Shown here in pieces: positions 26,147-34,807 of a DNA stretch of 64,000 nucleotides (the stretch's first letter is position 1; the number at the start of each line of letters is the position of its first letter). The DNA is from an uncultured Pelagibacteraceae bacterium. Lineage in GTDB: Bacteria; Pseudomonadota; Alphaproteobacteria; Pelagibacterales; Pelagibacteraceae. The stretch spans positions 1-64,000 of the forward strand of contig CACHWN010000006.1 in assembly GCA_902583585.1 (NCBI GenBank), given 5' to 3'. The notes under the pieces were generated by a model that was not told where the DNA came from, did no database searches, and saw nothing but the letters and a program-made list of their open reading frames with translations. The position numbers and the translations under genes were made by a program.

Positions 26147-27069
26147 TCTTTTTTAATAGGGATAGTCGGGTGTCTCGCTGTTGAAGTAACAATATTTTTC
26201 TTTAATTTAACTTCTCTCAAAACAATATATACACCTGCTGCAATTATTATTAAGTTTCCTATATAATTATTAATTGTAGGTATTTCGTTAAAAACAACAT
26301 AACCCAAAAATACACCTGCAAAAATTTGAGTATATAAAATTGATCCAAAAATCGCTCCAGGTAGGTGTCTGGCAGCATTGATAACAAATATCATGGCTGT
26401 TCCTCTAGAAATTCCAGAAATAGCGTTCAAAACTAAATCATTAAAAGTCATCTCTTTGAAAACAAAGAATACAAATATACCAGAAAACAATATCATAAAA
26501 ATCTTTCCAAATATTAAAAATGAAAACAAACTCTCTTCATAACCATATTTTCTTACTATTAAATAACTTGCAGACGCAAAAATTGGGCACAACAAAGCTA
26601 CAAACACGTAACTGTTAATTTCGGCTCCAAAAGGATTAATAGAAATAAGTGTTCCGATAAAGCCAATTACTATAGCAGTAAATCTTTTCCATCTAACAAC
26701 TTCACCTAAAAATAAAACCGATCCGATGGTTATTAATAATGGTATTAAAAATACAATACTGTACATAGTAACCATTGGTAATAAATAGAATCCTGTGTAG
26801 GCAAAAAAAACGGCTAATACCATCGTTAAAGTTCTAAAAAAATGAATTTTTAAATTAGCACCCTTTAATTCTTTCCAGCCATCAAGGGTTTGGGTGTACA
26901 AAATAATAGGTATAAGAGCAAACAAGGAATTAACGAAAATTATCTGTATTATGTCGTAATCTTCAGCAATATATTTTACTATTGCGTCTTGAGTTACAAA
27001 TAAAAAATATCCAAGACAAGCTAGAAAAAATTCGGGAAGATAATTCTTCTCCGATAATTTTGAATTCAT
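26143..27069 (-). CDS. EamA/DMT-family transporter
   Basis: A 308-residue inner-membrane protein with about ten hydrophobic helices in two EamA repeats (about 10-145 and 155-290). Typical elements are a first helix with CLGYFLFVTQDAIVKYI, a repeat end with GEVVRWKRFTAIVIGFIGTLI, and a last helix ending GVYIVLREVK. Relatives export amino acids, metabolites or S-adenosylmethionine-like compounds. It starts on the last base of the phytanoyl-CoA-type dioxygenase gene and is the final gene of the minus-strand transporter arm. Substrate cannot be predicted. Confidence 0.88.
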   Translation of the reverse strand: MNSKLSEKNYLPEFFLACLGYFLFVTQDAIVKYIAEDYDIIQIIFVNSLFALIPIILYTQTLDGWKELKGANLKIHFFRTLTMVLAVFFAYTGFYLLPMVTMYSIVFLIPLLITIGSVLFLGEVVRWKRFTAIVIGFIGTLISINPFGAEINSYVFVALLCPIFASASYLIVRKYGYEESLFSFLIFGKIFMILFSGIFVFFVFKEMTFNDLVLNAISGISRGTAMIFVINAARHLPGAIFGSILYTQIFAGVFLGYVVFNEIPTINNYIGNLIIIAAGVYIVLREVKLKKNIVTSTARHPTIPIKKD

Positions 27070-28052
27070 TAGATAATATTGGGTAAATCTCTTTTTGATC
27101 CTTTGAAAGTAGGAAGAGGATATTTATATGACCATTTTCTTGGAATGCATTTTGCTTTAGCTTTTTCCCATAAAGCAATCCATTGTTTGTAATTTTGCAC
27201 TTTGATTTTATTTTTGTTTTTGCTTTTGACAATAAAATTAGGTAATGGATCTCTTCCAGAGGGTTGGCCTGCTTTATTATACCTTAAGTCCATACTAATT
27301 CTAAAATTTTTCGATTTATTTGGAAGCGAACAATGAAGTAGGTATCTATTTAATAATATTATATCGCCGACATCAGCTTCAAGAGGCACGGTTGATAATT
27401 TATCAATGATTTCTTTACCTTTTATCTCCACTTGTCCTTTGCTTCCGGTAACGTGGTTAACAAGTCCAAATTTATGACTTTCTTTAACAGCAAGCATACA
27501 ACCATTTTCTATTCTTGTTTTAGTAAAAGGTATCCAACAAGTTACTAATTCAGTACCCTTCTGTCCTTTTTTATTCATAACGCCGGCATCTTGATGCCAA
27601 GGTGTTCTTCCAACTAGGCCGTCATTTAAATTCTTTTTTGCAACACCTTTTTCAGGTTGTTTAATTCTTGAATTTTGACAAGGATTAGAAGCTATCTCGG
27701 GACCTAGAATTTTTTCAATCTTATCTAAAATCTTTTTATTTTTAATTAAATTCCATATTGATTGACTCGCAAAAAAATCACTATTAGCGTTTATGTTTTT
27801 TTCAGGAAGTCTTATGTTAAAATATTGATCAAGCTCGGGGATATCTAAAGAAACCAAATATGAATATTTTTTCTTAAACTCATAATTTAATACTTTTACT
27901 TTATCGCTTTTAGAAACAAATCTATGAATAAGCCTATCCATGATAAAAGCCATATCATTTAAAATTGGTTCTAAATCCTCTTTATAATCTAAAACGCCCT
28001 TTAATCTTATGAAGCCTTGTTTCTCAAAAATTCTTTTAATATTTTGGTTCAT
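27069..28052 (-). CDS. Phytanoyl-CoA dioxygenase (PhyH) family Fe(II)/2-oxoglutarate oxygenase
   Basis: A 327-residue non-haem iron oxygenase. The 2-His-1-Asp triad is visible as H153 and D155 in TPWHQDAG and H240 in YLLHCSLPN, with 2-oxoglutarate-binding R251 in NFRISMDLRY. PhyH-family enzymes hydroxylate CoA esters, amino acids, ectoine and many small molecules, so the substrate is open. It lies 38 bases after livG and shares a base with the EamA gene, which puts it in the same transcriptional direction as the importer. It suggests that the imported compound, or a derivative, is oxidised. Confidence 0.88.
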   Translation of the reverse strand: MNQNIKRIFEKQGFIRLKGVLDYKEDLEPILNDMAFIMDRLIHRFVSKSDKVKVLNYEFKKKYSYLVSLDIPELDQYFNIRLPEKNINANSDFFASQSIWNLIKNKKILDKIEKILGPEIASNPCQNSRIKQPEKGVAKKNLNDGLVGRTPWHQDAGVMNKKGQKGTELVTCWIPFTKTRIENGCMLAVKESHKFGLVNHVTGSKGQVEIKGKEIIDKLSTVPLEADVGDIILLNRYLLHCSLPNKSKNFRISMDLRYNKAGQPSGRDPLPNFIVKSKNKNKIKVQNYKQWIALWEKAKAKCIPRKWSYKYPLPTFKGSKRDLPNII

Positions 28053-28090
28053 TAAATCGATATGATTTAAAAAATAATATCAAATCCACT

Positions 28091-28888
28091 TTAGACTGCA
28101 AGAGCTTTTCTCATCTCTTCATCGTCCATTTTTTTACCCAAATACGCCTCGATTACAGCGTTGTCATCTTTAACTTGAGCTGGAGTACCCTCTGCAATTT
28201 TCTGACCATGGTCAAAAACAGTTACTGAATTACAAGTATCCATTACGACTTTTAAAATATGCTCAATAATAATAAGAGTAAGGCCATATTTTTCTTTCAG
28301 CTGCATAATAATTTTCATTAGATTATCTACATTGACTGGAGATAAACCTGCGGCTGGTTCGTCTAACATTAGTAATTTTGGTTTCATAGCAATTGCTCTT
28401 GCTAAAACTAATAATCTTCTCTGACCTCCAGAAAGCTCACTAGCGTTAAGCTCTGCATAGTCCGCTAATCCTACAAAAGAAAGGAGTTCCATCATTTCCT
28501 CTTTAATAGCTCTTTCTTGATCCCAGATTTTTTTTCTTCCTATAACTGCATCGAAAAACTTGTAAGGAACTCTAGTATGATACCCTGACATAACATTATC
28601 TATAACTGTCATATCTTGATAAAGTCTTAGTAATTGGAACGTTCTTGATAAACCATAACTAGCAATCTCATGTGGAGGTGTAAAAGTAATATCATGACCA
28701 TCAAACTCAATATAGCTTCCAGGATCACTATCATAGATTCCTGAAACTAAATTAAAAAATGTACTTTTGCCTGAGCCATTGGGTCCAATTATTCCTCTAA
28801 TTTCATTTTTTGGAAGTTCAAAATCAACTTTATTAATAGCTTTCAAACCACCAAATGATTTAGATAATTGTTTAGTTTTTAAAATCAT
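28091..28888 (-). CDS. livG: LivG-type ABC transporter ATP-binding protein
   Basis: One of two ATPases of a branched-chain-amino-acid-type (HAAT) importer. The Walker A motif is GPNGSGKST, the ABC signature LSGGQRR and Walker B LLMLDEPAAGL, followed by IIEHILKVV with the switch His. The C-terminal EAYLGKKMDDEE matches LivG tails. Length 265 residues. It overlaps livM by 4 bases. Its partner ATPase LivF is in the divergent arm at 32109. Despite the name, members of this family carry many substrates including amides, short acids and aromatic acids. Confidence 0.95.
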   Translation of the reverse strand: MILKTKQLSKSFGGLKAINKVDFELPKNEIRGIIGPNGSGKSTFFNLVSGIYDSDPGSYIEFDGHDITFTPPHEIASYGLSRTFQLLRLYQDMTVIDNVMSGYHTRVPYKFFDAVIGRKKIWDQERAIKEEMMELLSFVGLADYAELNASELSGGQRRLLVLARAIAMKPKLLMLDEPAAGLSPVNVDNLMKIIMQLKEKYGLTLIIIEHILKVVMDTCNSVTVFDHGQKIAEGTPAQVKDDNAVIEAYLGKKMDDEEMRKALAV

Positions 28889-29877
28889 GTTGTTTTTTCT
28901 GTTCCAGTTTTCTTTTTAAATCTCTTTTCTAAGAAATATCTGTCAATAAAACCGCCTAAACCCTTAGGCATAAATAAAATAGTTAATACAATTGTTAAGC
29001 CAAATATTAAAAGCTGATATTTATATAATGGTCTAGTTAAGTCATAAACAATAGTAATTACTATAGCGCCAATAATTCCACCCCAAATATGACCTAGACC
29101 TCCTAGGACAACCATAGCTAAGAAGGTTACCATTTCTATAACTGTGTAATTATTAGGATGAATGTATCCTGGAGGCATGTGAGCATAAACTGCACCTGCC
29201 GCTCCAGCAAACATAGCGCTAAGAATAAAAGCTAAGATCTTATATTTTTTTACATTAATTCCAGCGGCTGCAGCACAAATTGGATCCTCTCTGATAGACA
29301 TAAACGCTCTTCCAACTCCAGATCTCAAAATACTGAATGAGAAATAAACCGCTATAATCATTATTGTCATTGAGATGAAATAATATCTATCTGGAGAGTC
29401 GAAGTTGTAACCCATTAAAGAAGGTGTTGGAATATCAGAAATACCAAATGTAGATCTAAAAAAGTTTCCGTTTTCAATAAATAATCTTATTGCCTCACCT
29501 CCACCTAATGTCGCTAAGGCTAAATAAGGACCTTCCAATCTAAAAGATGGAATTCCCATTGCTACTCCAAAAAATGCGGTAACTATTATAGCTATGGGTA
29601 AAGTTGCCCAAAAACCAAGTCCTAAATATAAAAACAATGTTCCAGCGGTATAAGAACCTACTGCAAATAAACCAACGTGTCCTACTGTAACTTGACCGCA
29701 ATAACCCTTAACAATGTTTAGTCCTGCGGCAACCACAATGTTCACAAATATTAAAGTAGCTAAATGTGATTGATAAACATCCGTGAAAACTACTGAAGGT
29801 ACAAAAGCTAAGATGACGAAAGCTATAATAAAAGCAATAAAAGGATAATCTCTGATAATCGATTTAAATTTTTCCAT
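28885..29877 (-). CDS. livM: LivM-type ABC transporter permease
   Basis: Inner-membrane permease, 330 residues with about eight to ten hydrophobic helices. The family signature is clear: NIVKGYCGQVTVGHVGLFAVGSYTAGTL read in two pieces (about 53-65 and 66-80), the RLEGPYLALATLGGGE block, SIREDPICAAAAGINVKKYK and the C-terminal GGLGHIWGGIIGA. It overlaps livG by 4 bases and shares one base with the upstream oxygenase gene. The matching second permease LivH is at 32821-33858 on the other strand. Confidence 0.95.
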   Translation of the reverse strand: MEKFKSIIRDYPFIAFIIAFVILAFVPSVVFTDVYQSHLATLIFVNIVVAAGLNIVKGYCGQVTVGHVGLFAVGSYTAGTLFLYLGLGFWATLPIAIIVTAFFGVAMGIPSFRLEGPYLALATLGGGEAIRLFIENGNFFRSTFGISDIPTPSLMGYNFDSPDRYYFISMTIMIIAVYFSFSILRSGVGRAFMSIREDPICAAAAGINVKKYKILAFILSAMFAGAAGAVYAHMPPGYIHPNNYTVIEMVTFLAMVVLGGLGHIWGGIIGAIVITIVYDLTRPLYKYQLLIFGLTIVLTILFMPKGLGGFIDRYFLEKRFKKKTGTEKTT

Positions 29878-30743
29878 TATCCAACTTCTCTCATTAAATA
29901 ATCTGAGTCATGTGAAGATGTGAGCATTCTTTTGTTTGTTTTCTTAATTTTGGGTAAATAGCTAACGTTTTTATATCTCCATACAACAGGTTTACTCAAA
30001 GCATAACTTCCATAAATGAAAAATCTTTTCTTACCTTTGATTTCTCTAAATAAAGATACACCATGGTAAGAGTTAGGTGTAGATTGGAAAAAAATTACAC
30101 TCCCTTTTGACGGAGTAAATTCTTTAACTTTTACTAGTTCAGAAATACCAGGAAATCTTTTAAAACTTTTTCTATATTTCATATCAGTTTTCTTTTTAAA
30201 AATTGATAAAGCTCCTCCATTTTTTTTTGGTATATCGTTTAAATAAATAAGAAAATTATAAAGTCTTGTTACATCATCTCTGTGCGGCCTTAATCTATAA
30301 CCGCCTCTAGAAACAGAAAAATCTATGTCTAAGTTTACATTCGGGTTTTTATAAGTTTTACCTAACATTTTCATTAATTCTTTTGAATTCATCAATTTTT
30401 TATTTGTAAATTTTTCCCGCAAAAATTTGCTAGGCAAGTATGCATTAGACCAACCATAATCCTTAAAAGTTTTTTTAAATCTATTTTCAACTTTTTTGTA
30501 AAAAAATTGGCTATTAAATTGTTTATATAATTTGTTAGATAATTTTGATTTTTTTAAATAATTTTTAAAATTACTTGACCCTTTGTTAATTCTATTTCTA
30601 CCGCCTTGTATTAAATCATCAAATGATTTTGCATTTCGAATTTCGTCTATAAGTTTTTCACAATCTTTTTTTGAAATAGCACTTTTGCCAACCATTACAG
30701 GAAAGTTACTTTTTACTTTCTTCAATTTATTAACGTTTATCAT
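29877..30743 (-). CDS. 2OG-Fe(II) oxygenase family protein inside the transporter operon
   Basis: A 288-residue protein with a prolyl-4-hydroxylase-like double-stranded beta-helix. Metal ligands are H154 and D156 (RPHRDD) and H227 (SYHGVS), with R240 (KKRFFIYGSY) placed to bind 2-oxoglutarate; GGALSIF and GSVIFF are typical strands. The N-terminal 130 residues are very basic and match nothing I recognise. Its position, between the binding-protein gene (after a terminator hairpin) and livM, is unusual and ties it to the imported substrate. It is distinct from the PhyH-type enzyme downstream. Confidence 0.82.
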   Translation of the reverse strand: MINVNKLKKVKSNFPVMVGKSAISKKDCEKLIDEIRNAKSFDDLIQGGRNRINKGSSNFKNYLKKSKLSNKLYKQFNSQFFYKKVENRFKKTFKDYGWSNAYLPSKFLREKFTNKKLMNSKELMKMLGKTYKNPNVNLDIDFSVSRGGYRLRPHRDDVTRLYNFLIYLNDIPKKNGGALSIFKKKTDMKYRKSFKRFPGISELVKVKEFTPSKGSVIFFQSTPNSYHGVSLFREIKGKKRFFIYGSYALSKPVVWRYKNVSYLPKIKKTNKRMLTSSHDSDYLMREVG

Positions 30744-30765
30744 TTTTGTGGTTTCCTTGAAAAAA

Positions 30766-30791
30766 TGAGCGGTAGTTTTACCTACCGCTCA
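30766..30791. terminator. Strong bidirectional-looking hairpin terminator after the binding-protein gene
   Basis: TGAGCGGTAG (30766-30775) and CTACCGCTCA (30782-30791) form a perfect 10-bp GC-rich stem with a 6-base loop. On the minus strand it is followed at once by a run of T residues (30760-30765 read in reverse); on the plus strand a T-run follows two bases later. It lies between the periplasmic binding-protein gene and the rest of the minus-strand operon, so it should stop most transcripts after the binding protein and set its level above that of the permease genes. Confidence 0.85.
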
Positions 30792-30806
30792 CAATTTTTT
30801 TAACTA

Positions 30807-31997
30807 TTATAAACCAGCGCTAGCATTAAATGTTACAGTGCCAGCAACTTTTGTTTTAAAGTTTTTTCCACCTTTAGTGTACTCAATCATAACAGGAGTT
30901 CTGTTACCATCTCTACACTCAGGCGTTCCTGATTTACAGAAATTGATTGGACCAGAAGCTAAACCTCTAAAGTCAGTTGTTGCAGCAATTGCGTCTCTAA
31001 CTTTATTTCTGTCAGCTGCTAGATCTCCAGTGAATTTAACTTTTTTAAGAGCTATCTCTAGAATATCAAGTAAGTCCATCATTTGTGAAAAGTCGTGACC
31101 AGGTACAACACCATATTTGTCTTTTACCATTTTCACAAATTTCTTAGCTACAGGTCTAGTGTCAGATGCAGCGAATGCAGCTGAGAAAGTTACACCTTTT
31201 GCAGCAGAACCAGCATTTATTGGTATCTCTACTTTAGAACCAATAGAAGCTGTTACTCTGTGAACAGATTTTGGTATTCCAACTTCATAAGATTGTACAA
31301 GTCCTCTAACTGTTTCATCCAATAAAGCTGAAATTACAAGAACTTCTGGATTAGTAGCTTTAGCTTTAGTTAAGTAACTTCTAAAGTCAGTTTCTTTTTC
31401 TCCAGATTGAACCATATAAGTTGGCTCAACGTTGTAGTTCTCTCTCATGTAATCAGCTAAAGATAATGCAAAATCTTTACCAGCAGCATCTGGACCATAG
31501 ATGTAAGCTATCTTAGTACCTTGATTTTCTGCAGTAAATTTACCTTGTACGATTTTGTAAAATCTTGATGATACAGGTACTCTAAAAATGTATTCACTAC
31601 CTTTTTTAGTAATGTCAGCATTTGTTGAGTGAGGTATGATTTGTGGAACTTTAGCTTTAGCTGAAACAGGCACCATAGGTAATGTTACAGAACTACAGCT
31701 AGATCCAATTATAACGTGAACTTTATCTTGGTAAGCAAGTTTTGTTGCGTTTGCTACACCTTTTTCAGATTTACACTCATCGTTATAAAGTGTTAAGTCG
31801 ATTTTTTGACCGTTGATAGTGCCTTCTTTATTCCACTTTGCAACAGTATCAGTAATTAACTCTCCGTGTTTATAACCAACATCTGATAGCATTCTAAAAG
31901 AAACACCAATTTTGATTGTTTCTGCTTGAGCTAAAGTTGTGATTACTAAACCTGCGGAAAAGACAATTGCTGAAAAAACAAATTTAAGTTTATTCAT
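30807..31997 (-). CDS. Periplasmic ligand-binding protein of a LivK-type ABC importer
   Basis: Secreted solute receptor, 396 residues from the chosen ATG at 31997, which has a GGGGGA Shine-Dalgarno six bases upstream; an in-frame ATG four codons earlier is less likely. The signal peptide has a basic start (MNKLKF), a hydrophobic core and a cleavage site after AQA. The mature part starts ETIKIGVSF and shows the type I periplasmic fold with NDECKSEKGVANATKL, IIGSSCSSVTLPM and a LPQII-like PQIIPHST. Three additional Cys (CSS, NFCKSGTPEC) could form disulfides. The ligand is unknown. Confidence 0.93.
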   Translation of the reverse strand: MNKLKFVFSAIVFSAGLVITTLAQAETIKIGVSFRMLSDVGYKHGELITDTVAKWNKEGTINGQKIDLTLYNDECKSEKGVANATKLAYQDKVHVIIGSSCSSVTLPMVPVSAKAKVPQIIPHSTNADITKKGSEYIFRVPVSSRFYKIVQGKFTAENQGTKIAYIYGPDAAGKDFALSLADYMRENYNVEPTYMVQSGEKETDFRSYLTKAKATNPEVLVISALLDETVRGLVQSYEVGIPKSVHRVTASIGSKVEIPINAGSAAKGVTFSAAFAASDTRPVAKKFVKMVKDKYGVVPGHDFSQMMDLLDILEIALKKVKFTGDLAADRNKVRDAIAATTDFRGLASGPINFCKSGTPECRDGNRTPVMIEYTKGGKNFKTKVAGTVTFNASAGL

Positions 31998-32108
31998 TAT
32001 TTCCCCCATTTGTTATTTAATTGTTGCAGAGGCTATAAAATAATAGTTATAATGTCTATGACTAATAGTTACATTTTTAGTAAATCAGAAAAAAAAATTG
32101 GAGGATAA
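31998..32108. promoter_or_regulatory. Divergent control region of the two importer arms
   Basis: A 111-base gap from which both arms of the catabolic/transport locus start. On the plus strand TTGCAG (32024-32029) and TATAAT (32048-32053) are 18 bases apart, a good sigma-70-type promoter for livF. On the minus strand TAGACA (32053-32058) is a one-mismatch -35 box overlapping that -10, though no strong -10 follows. Overlapping divergent promoters would couple the two arms. No operator-like inverted repeat or nearby regulator gene is visible. Confidence 0.5.
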
Positions 32109-32828
32109 TTGCTTAAGATTAATCAACTTATTTCTGGATACGGCTCGGTGCAAATTTTAAATGGAGCTAATATGAAAGTTGAAAAACAATCTATAGTTGC
32201 ATTGCTCGGTGGTAATGGAACAGGCAAATCAACAATTCTAAGAGCTGCATCTGGATTAATTAGATCATGGAGAGGTACGATCGAATTTAATGGTGAACAA
32301 ATTCAAAACTTGCCTGCTCACGAAATAGTTGGAAGAGGATTGGTGCAAGTAACTCAAGGAAAGGATGTTTTCCCTGCAATGTCTGTCACTGAAAATTTAA
32401 AATTGGGCGGCTTTATTTTAAAAAGCAAACAACAACTATTAGATAATTTAGAAAAAGTTTATAACTATTTTCCAAGATTAAATGAAAGAAAAGATCAGTT
32501 GGCTGCAACTTTATCAGGTGGAGAGTTGCAAATGTTATGTATTGGAAGAGGATTAATGTCTAATCCTAAAATGATAATGCTAGACGAACCTAGTGCTGCT
32601 CTAGCGCCTCAAATTGTTTTAGATATTTTTAAAAATATTAATAGAATAAGACAAGATGGATTAACAGTTCTAGTCGTTGAACAAAATGTTAGGATGGCAT
32701 TATTACTTGCTGATTACGGGTATGTGATTAAAGACGGGGTGATCAATGTTGAAGGCGATAGTAAGAAATTAATGTACGATGAAAGTGTAAAGGAGTCATA
32801 TCTTGGAGGGACTAAAGCCAATGTTTAA
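32109..32828 (+). CDS. livF: LivF-type ABC transporter ATP-binding protein
   Basis: Second ATPase of the HAAT importer, 239 residues. Walker A is GGNGTGKST, signature LSGGELQ, Walker B MIMLDEPSAAL. The start is a TTG at 32109: the product then begins MLKINQLISGYG as in other LivF proteins, and GGAGG lies four bases upstream (32100-32104). The next in-frame ATG is 17 codons later and would remove part of the first beta strand. It ends overlapping livH by 8 bases. Confidence 0.94.
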   Translation: MLKINQLISGYGSVQILNGANMKVEKQSIVALLGGNGTGKSTILRAASGLIRSWRGTIEFNGEQIQNLPAHEIVGRGLVQVTQGKDVFPAMSVTENLKLGGFILKSKQQLLDNLEKVYNYFPRLNERKDQLAATLSGGELQMLCIGRGLMSNPKMIMLDEPSAALAPQIVLDIFKNINRIRQDGLTVLVVEQNVRMALLLADYGYVIKDGVINVEGDSKKLMYDESVKESYLGGTKANV

Positions 32829-33858
32829 TAAACTGAGAATTGGAAAAAAAGGCGAAAATATCATATTCGGAACATTTGTGCTTCTCTATATCGGTTGGTG
32901 TGTGAATAGCCCCGATATGAATATTGAATCGCTCAAATCAGTTTTAACAATTGGTCTTTCTGTTGGGATTATTTACGGCTTAGTAGCCCTTGGAATTTCC
33001 TTAATCTACACAGGTCTAGATGTAGTTAATTTTTCTCATGGCGAATTTTTCATGATAGGTGCTTTTGCCGGTCTTACCATGTTTAATCTTTTGGGTAATC
33101 AAGATTGGATTTTTAATGTATTTCCTGATGCTTATGGTTGGATAATTTATGTCGTTTGTTTATTTACAGCCTTTGTTTCGATGGGTTTATTTGGAGTTTT
33201 TATTGAAAGAGTTTTCTTAAGACCTTTAACAAAAAAAGGTGGTGGTTACACTGTAGCTGGAATGGGAATAATCATATGTGGATTTGGTCTTTCAGTAGTT
33301 TTAATAAACGTTGCTTATTTAATTTGGAATCCAGTTGCTAAGCCCTTCCCTGCTGAATTAGGTTTGCCAATGGAAATTGGGGGACTATTTTTACCGATTA
33401 CTTATATTTGGATGATTGTAGTTGGTTTATCTGTAGCTGCAGGTCTTTGGTTTTTTTTAAATAAAACAAAAATGGGATTAGGTATCAGAGCTGTAGCTTA
33501 CTCCAAAGATGTTTCAAATCTGGTTGGAATAAATGTACCACTATACATATCAATTATTTTTGGTATTGCTTGTGCCATAGCAGGTATAGGGGGAACTTTA
33601 GTTGGTCCAACTTATCAAGTTGTTGTATTCATGGGTTATATCATTCTTATGAAAGCTTTTGCTGCTGCGGTCGTAGGTGGTTTTGGTAATCTGCCTGGTG
33701 CAATAGTTGGAGGTTTTACAGTTGGAATATTTGAAACAGCTTCTTCTTTTTATATTTCTGGAAGTCACAAAGATTTATACGCTTTTTTATTAATGATAGT
33801 TGTTTTAATGATAAAGCCAACAGGCTTCTTTGGTGTTCAAGTTAAAATGAAAGCTTAA
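32821..33858 (+). CDS. livH: LivH-type ABC transporter permease
   Basis: Second permease of the importer, 345 residues from the ATG at 32821, which is preceded by GGAGGG (32805-32810) at good spacing inside the end of livF; an upstream TTG frame extension is not needed. Family hallmarks are GLSVGIIYGLVALGISLIYTGL read across about 45-66, VVNFSHGEFFMIGAF, AVAYSKDVSNLVGINV and KAFAAAVVGGFGNLPGAIVGG. The stop overlaps the next start as TAATG. With LivF, LivG, LivM and the binding protein, the importer is complete. Confidence 0.95.
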   Translation: MFNKLRIGKKGENIIFGTFVLLYIGWCVNSPDMNIESLKSVLTIGLSVGIIYGLVALGISLIYTGLDVVNFSHGEFFMIGAFAGLTMFNLLGNQDWIFNVFPDAYGWIIYVVCLFTAFVSMGLFGVFIERVFLRPLTKKGGGYTVAGMGIIICGFGLSVVLINVAYLIWNPVAKPFPAELGLPMEIGGLFLPITYIWMIVVGLSVAAGLWFFLNKTKMGLGIRAVAYSKDVSNLVGINVPLYISIIFGIACAIAGIGGTLVGPTYQVVVFMGYIILMKAFAAAVVGGFGNLPGAIVGGFTVGIFETASSFYISGSHKDLYAFLLMIVVLMIKPTGFFGVQVKMKA

Positions 33859-34802
33859 TGATAAAGAAAGATACAAAAGTTGCAGTGTTAGGTGCTGGTG
33901 CTATGGGCTGTCTTTTCGGCGGGTTGTTAGCTGAAAAAGGTTTAGAGGTTCATCTTATTGATGTTTGGAAAGAACATGTAGACGAAATTAATAGTAAAGG
34001 TTTAAAAATGATGGGTCATGGCGGAGATAGAACAGTAAAAATCCATGCGACGACTGATCCAAAAACTTTAAAGCCAGTCGATGCAATAATTATTATGTGT
34101 AAAGCTACAGCTTTAGAGCAAGCTTTATCCAATTCAAAAAATATTATCGGAGATAATACAGTGCTAATGTCATTTCAAAATGGTATTGGCCATGAAGAAA
34201 TCATGCAAAAAATAGCTGGTAAAGAAAAAGTTTTAGGTGGTTCCACAACACAAGCTTCAAGTATTCAAGGTCCTGGAATAATTCAAAACCACGCAAGTTT
34301 GCCATCATGGATTGGTGAATACGAAGGTGGTTCAAGTGAAAGGGTAAAAGATTTAGCTGAAACTTTTACTGCACATGGCTTAGAAACAATTGCAGAAGAA
34401 AATATCAAAAGAAGAAAATGGATGAAATTATTTGCTTTAACAGCTATTGGTCCATTATCAGCAATTTTTGATTTACATCATACAGATTTATATATTTCAA
34501 ATAAAAATCAAACTATGTCTCGAAAATTAGGAAAGGATATTATCCTTGAGACTAGAGAAGTAGCTAAAGCCGATGGAGTTGATGTAAGTGAAAGTGATTG
34601 TTTAGAAATGTTTAATAGAATAGTAGACTCAAGACAAACCAATAAATCATCTATGGCATTTGACGTGGTAAAGCATAGAAAAACAGAAATTGATTTCATA
34701 AGTGGAGCTGTTTCTAAAATTGGAAAAAAACATGGGATTAAAACACCTTTAAATGACCTCATGTATAATATTATTAAGATTAAAGAGGGTATGTACGTAT
34801 AA
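33858..34802 (+). CDS. Ketopantoate reductase (PanE/ApbA) family oxidoreductase
   Basis: NADPH-dependent 2-keto-acid reductase family, 314 residues. The N-terminal Rossmann motif is VLGAGAMGCLFGGLLAEKG, MCKATALEQAL and MSFQNGIGHEE correspond to the ketopantoate reductase core, and RRKWMKLF carries the conserved Lys. The helical C-terminal domain ends with KTPLNDLMYNIIK, also standard. A true panE would normally not lie in a catabolic operon; here it is translationally coupled to livH and followed after 5 bases by an acyl-CoA synthetase, so a catabolic 2-hydroxy/2-keto acid step is more likely. Confidence 0.88.
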   Translation: MIKKDTKVAVLGAGAMGCLFGGLLAEKGLEVHLIDVWKEHVDEINSKGLKMMGHGGDRTVKIHATTDPKTLKPVDAIIIMCKATALEQALSNSKNIIGDNTVLMSFQNGIGHEEIMQKIAGKEKVLGGSTTQASSIQGPGIIQNHASLPSWIGEYEGGSSERVKDLAETFTAHGLETIAEENIKRRKWMKLFALTAIGPLSAIFDLHHTDLYISNKNQTMSRKLGKDIILETREVAKADGVDVSESDCLEMFNRIVDSRQTNKSSMAFDVVKHRKTEIDFISGAVSKIGKKHGIKTPLNDLMYNIIKIKEGMYV

Positions 34803-34807
34803 GACTT

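Noticed and set aside
33858-34802. Biosynthetic panE for pantothenate
   Set aside because: Family match is good, but coupling to livH and the acyl-CoA synthetase makes a catabolic role more likely; the symbol was left blank.
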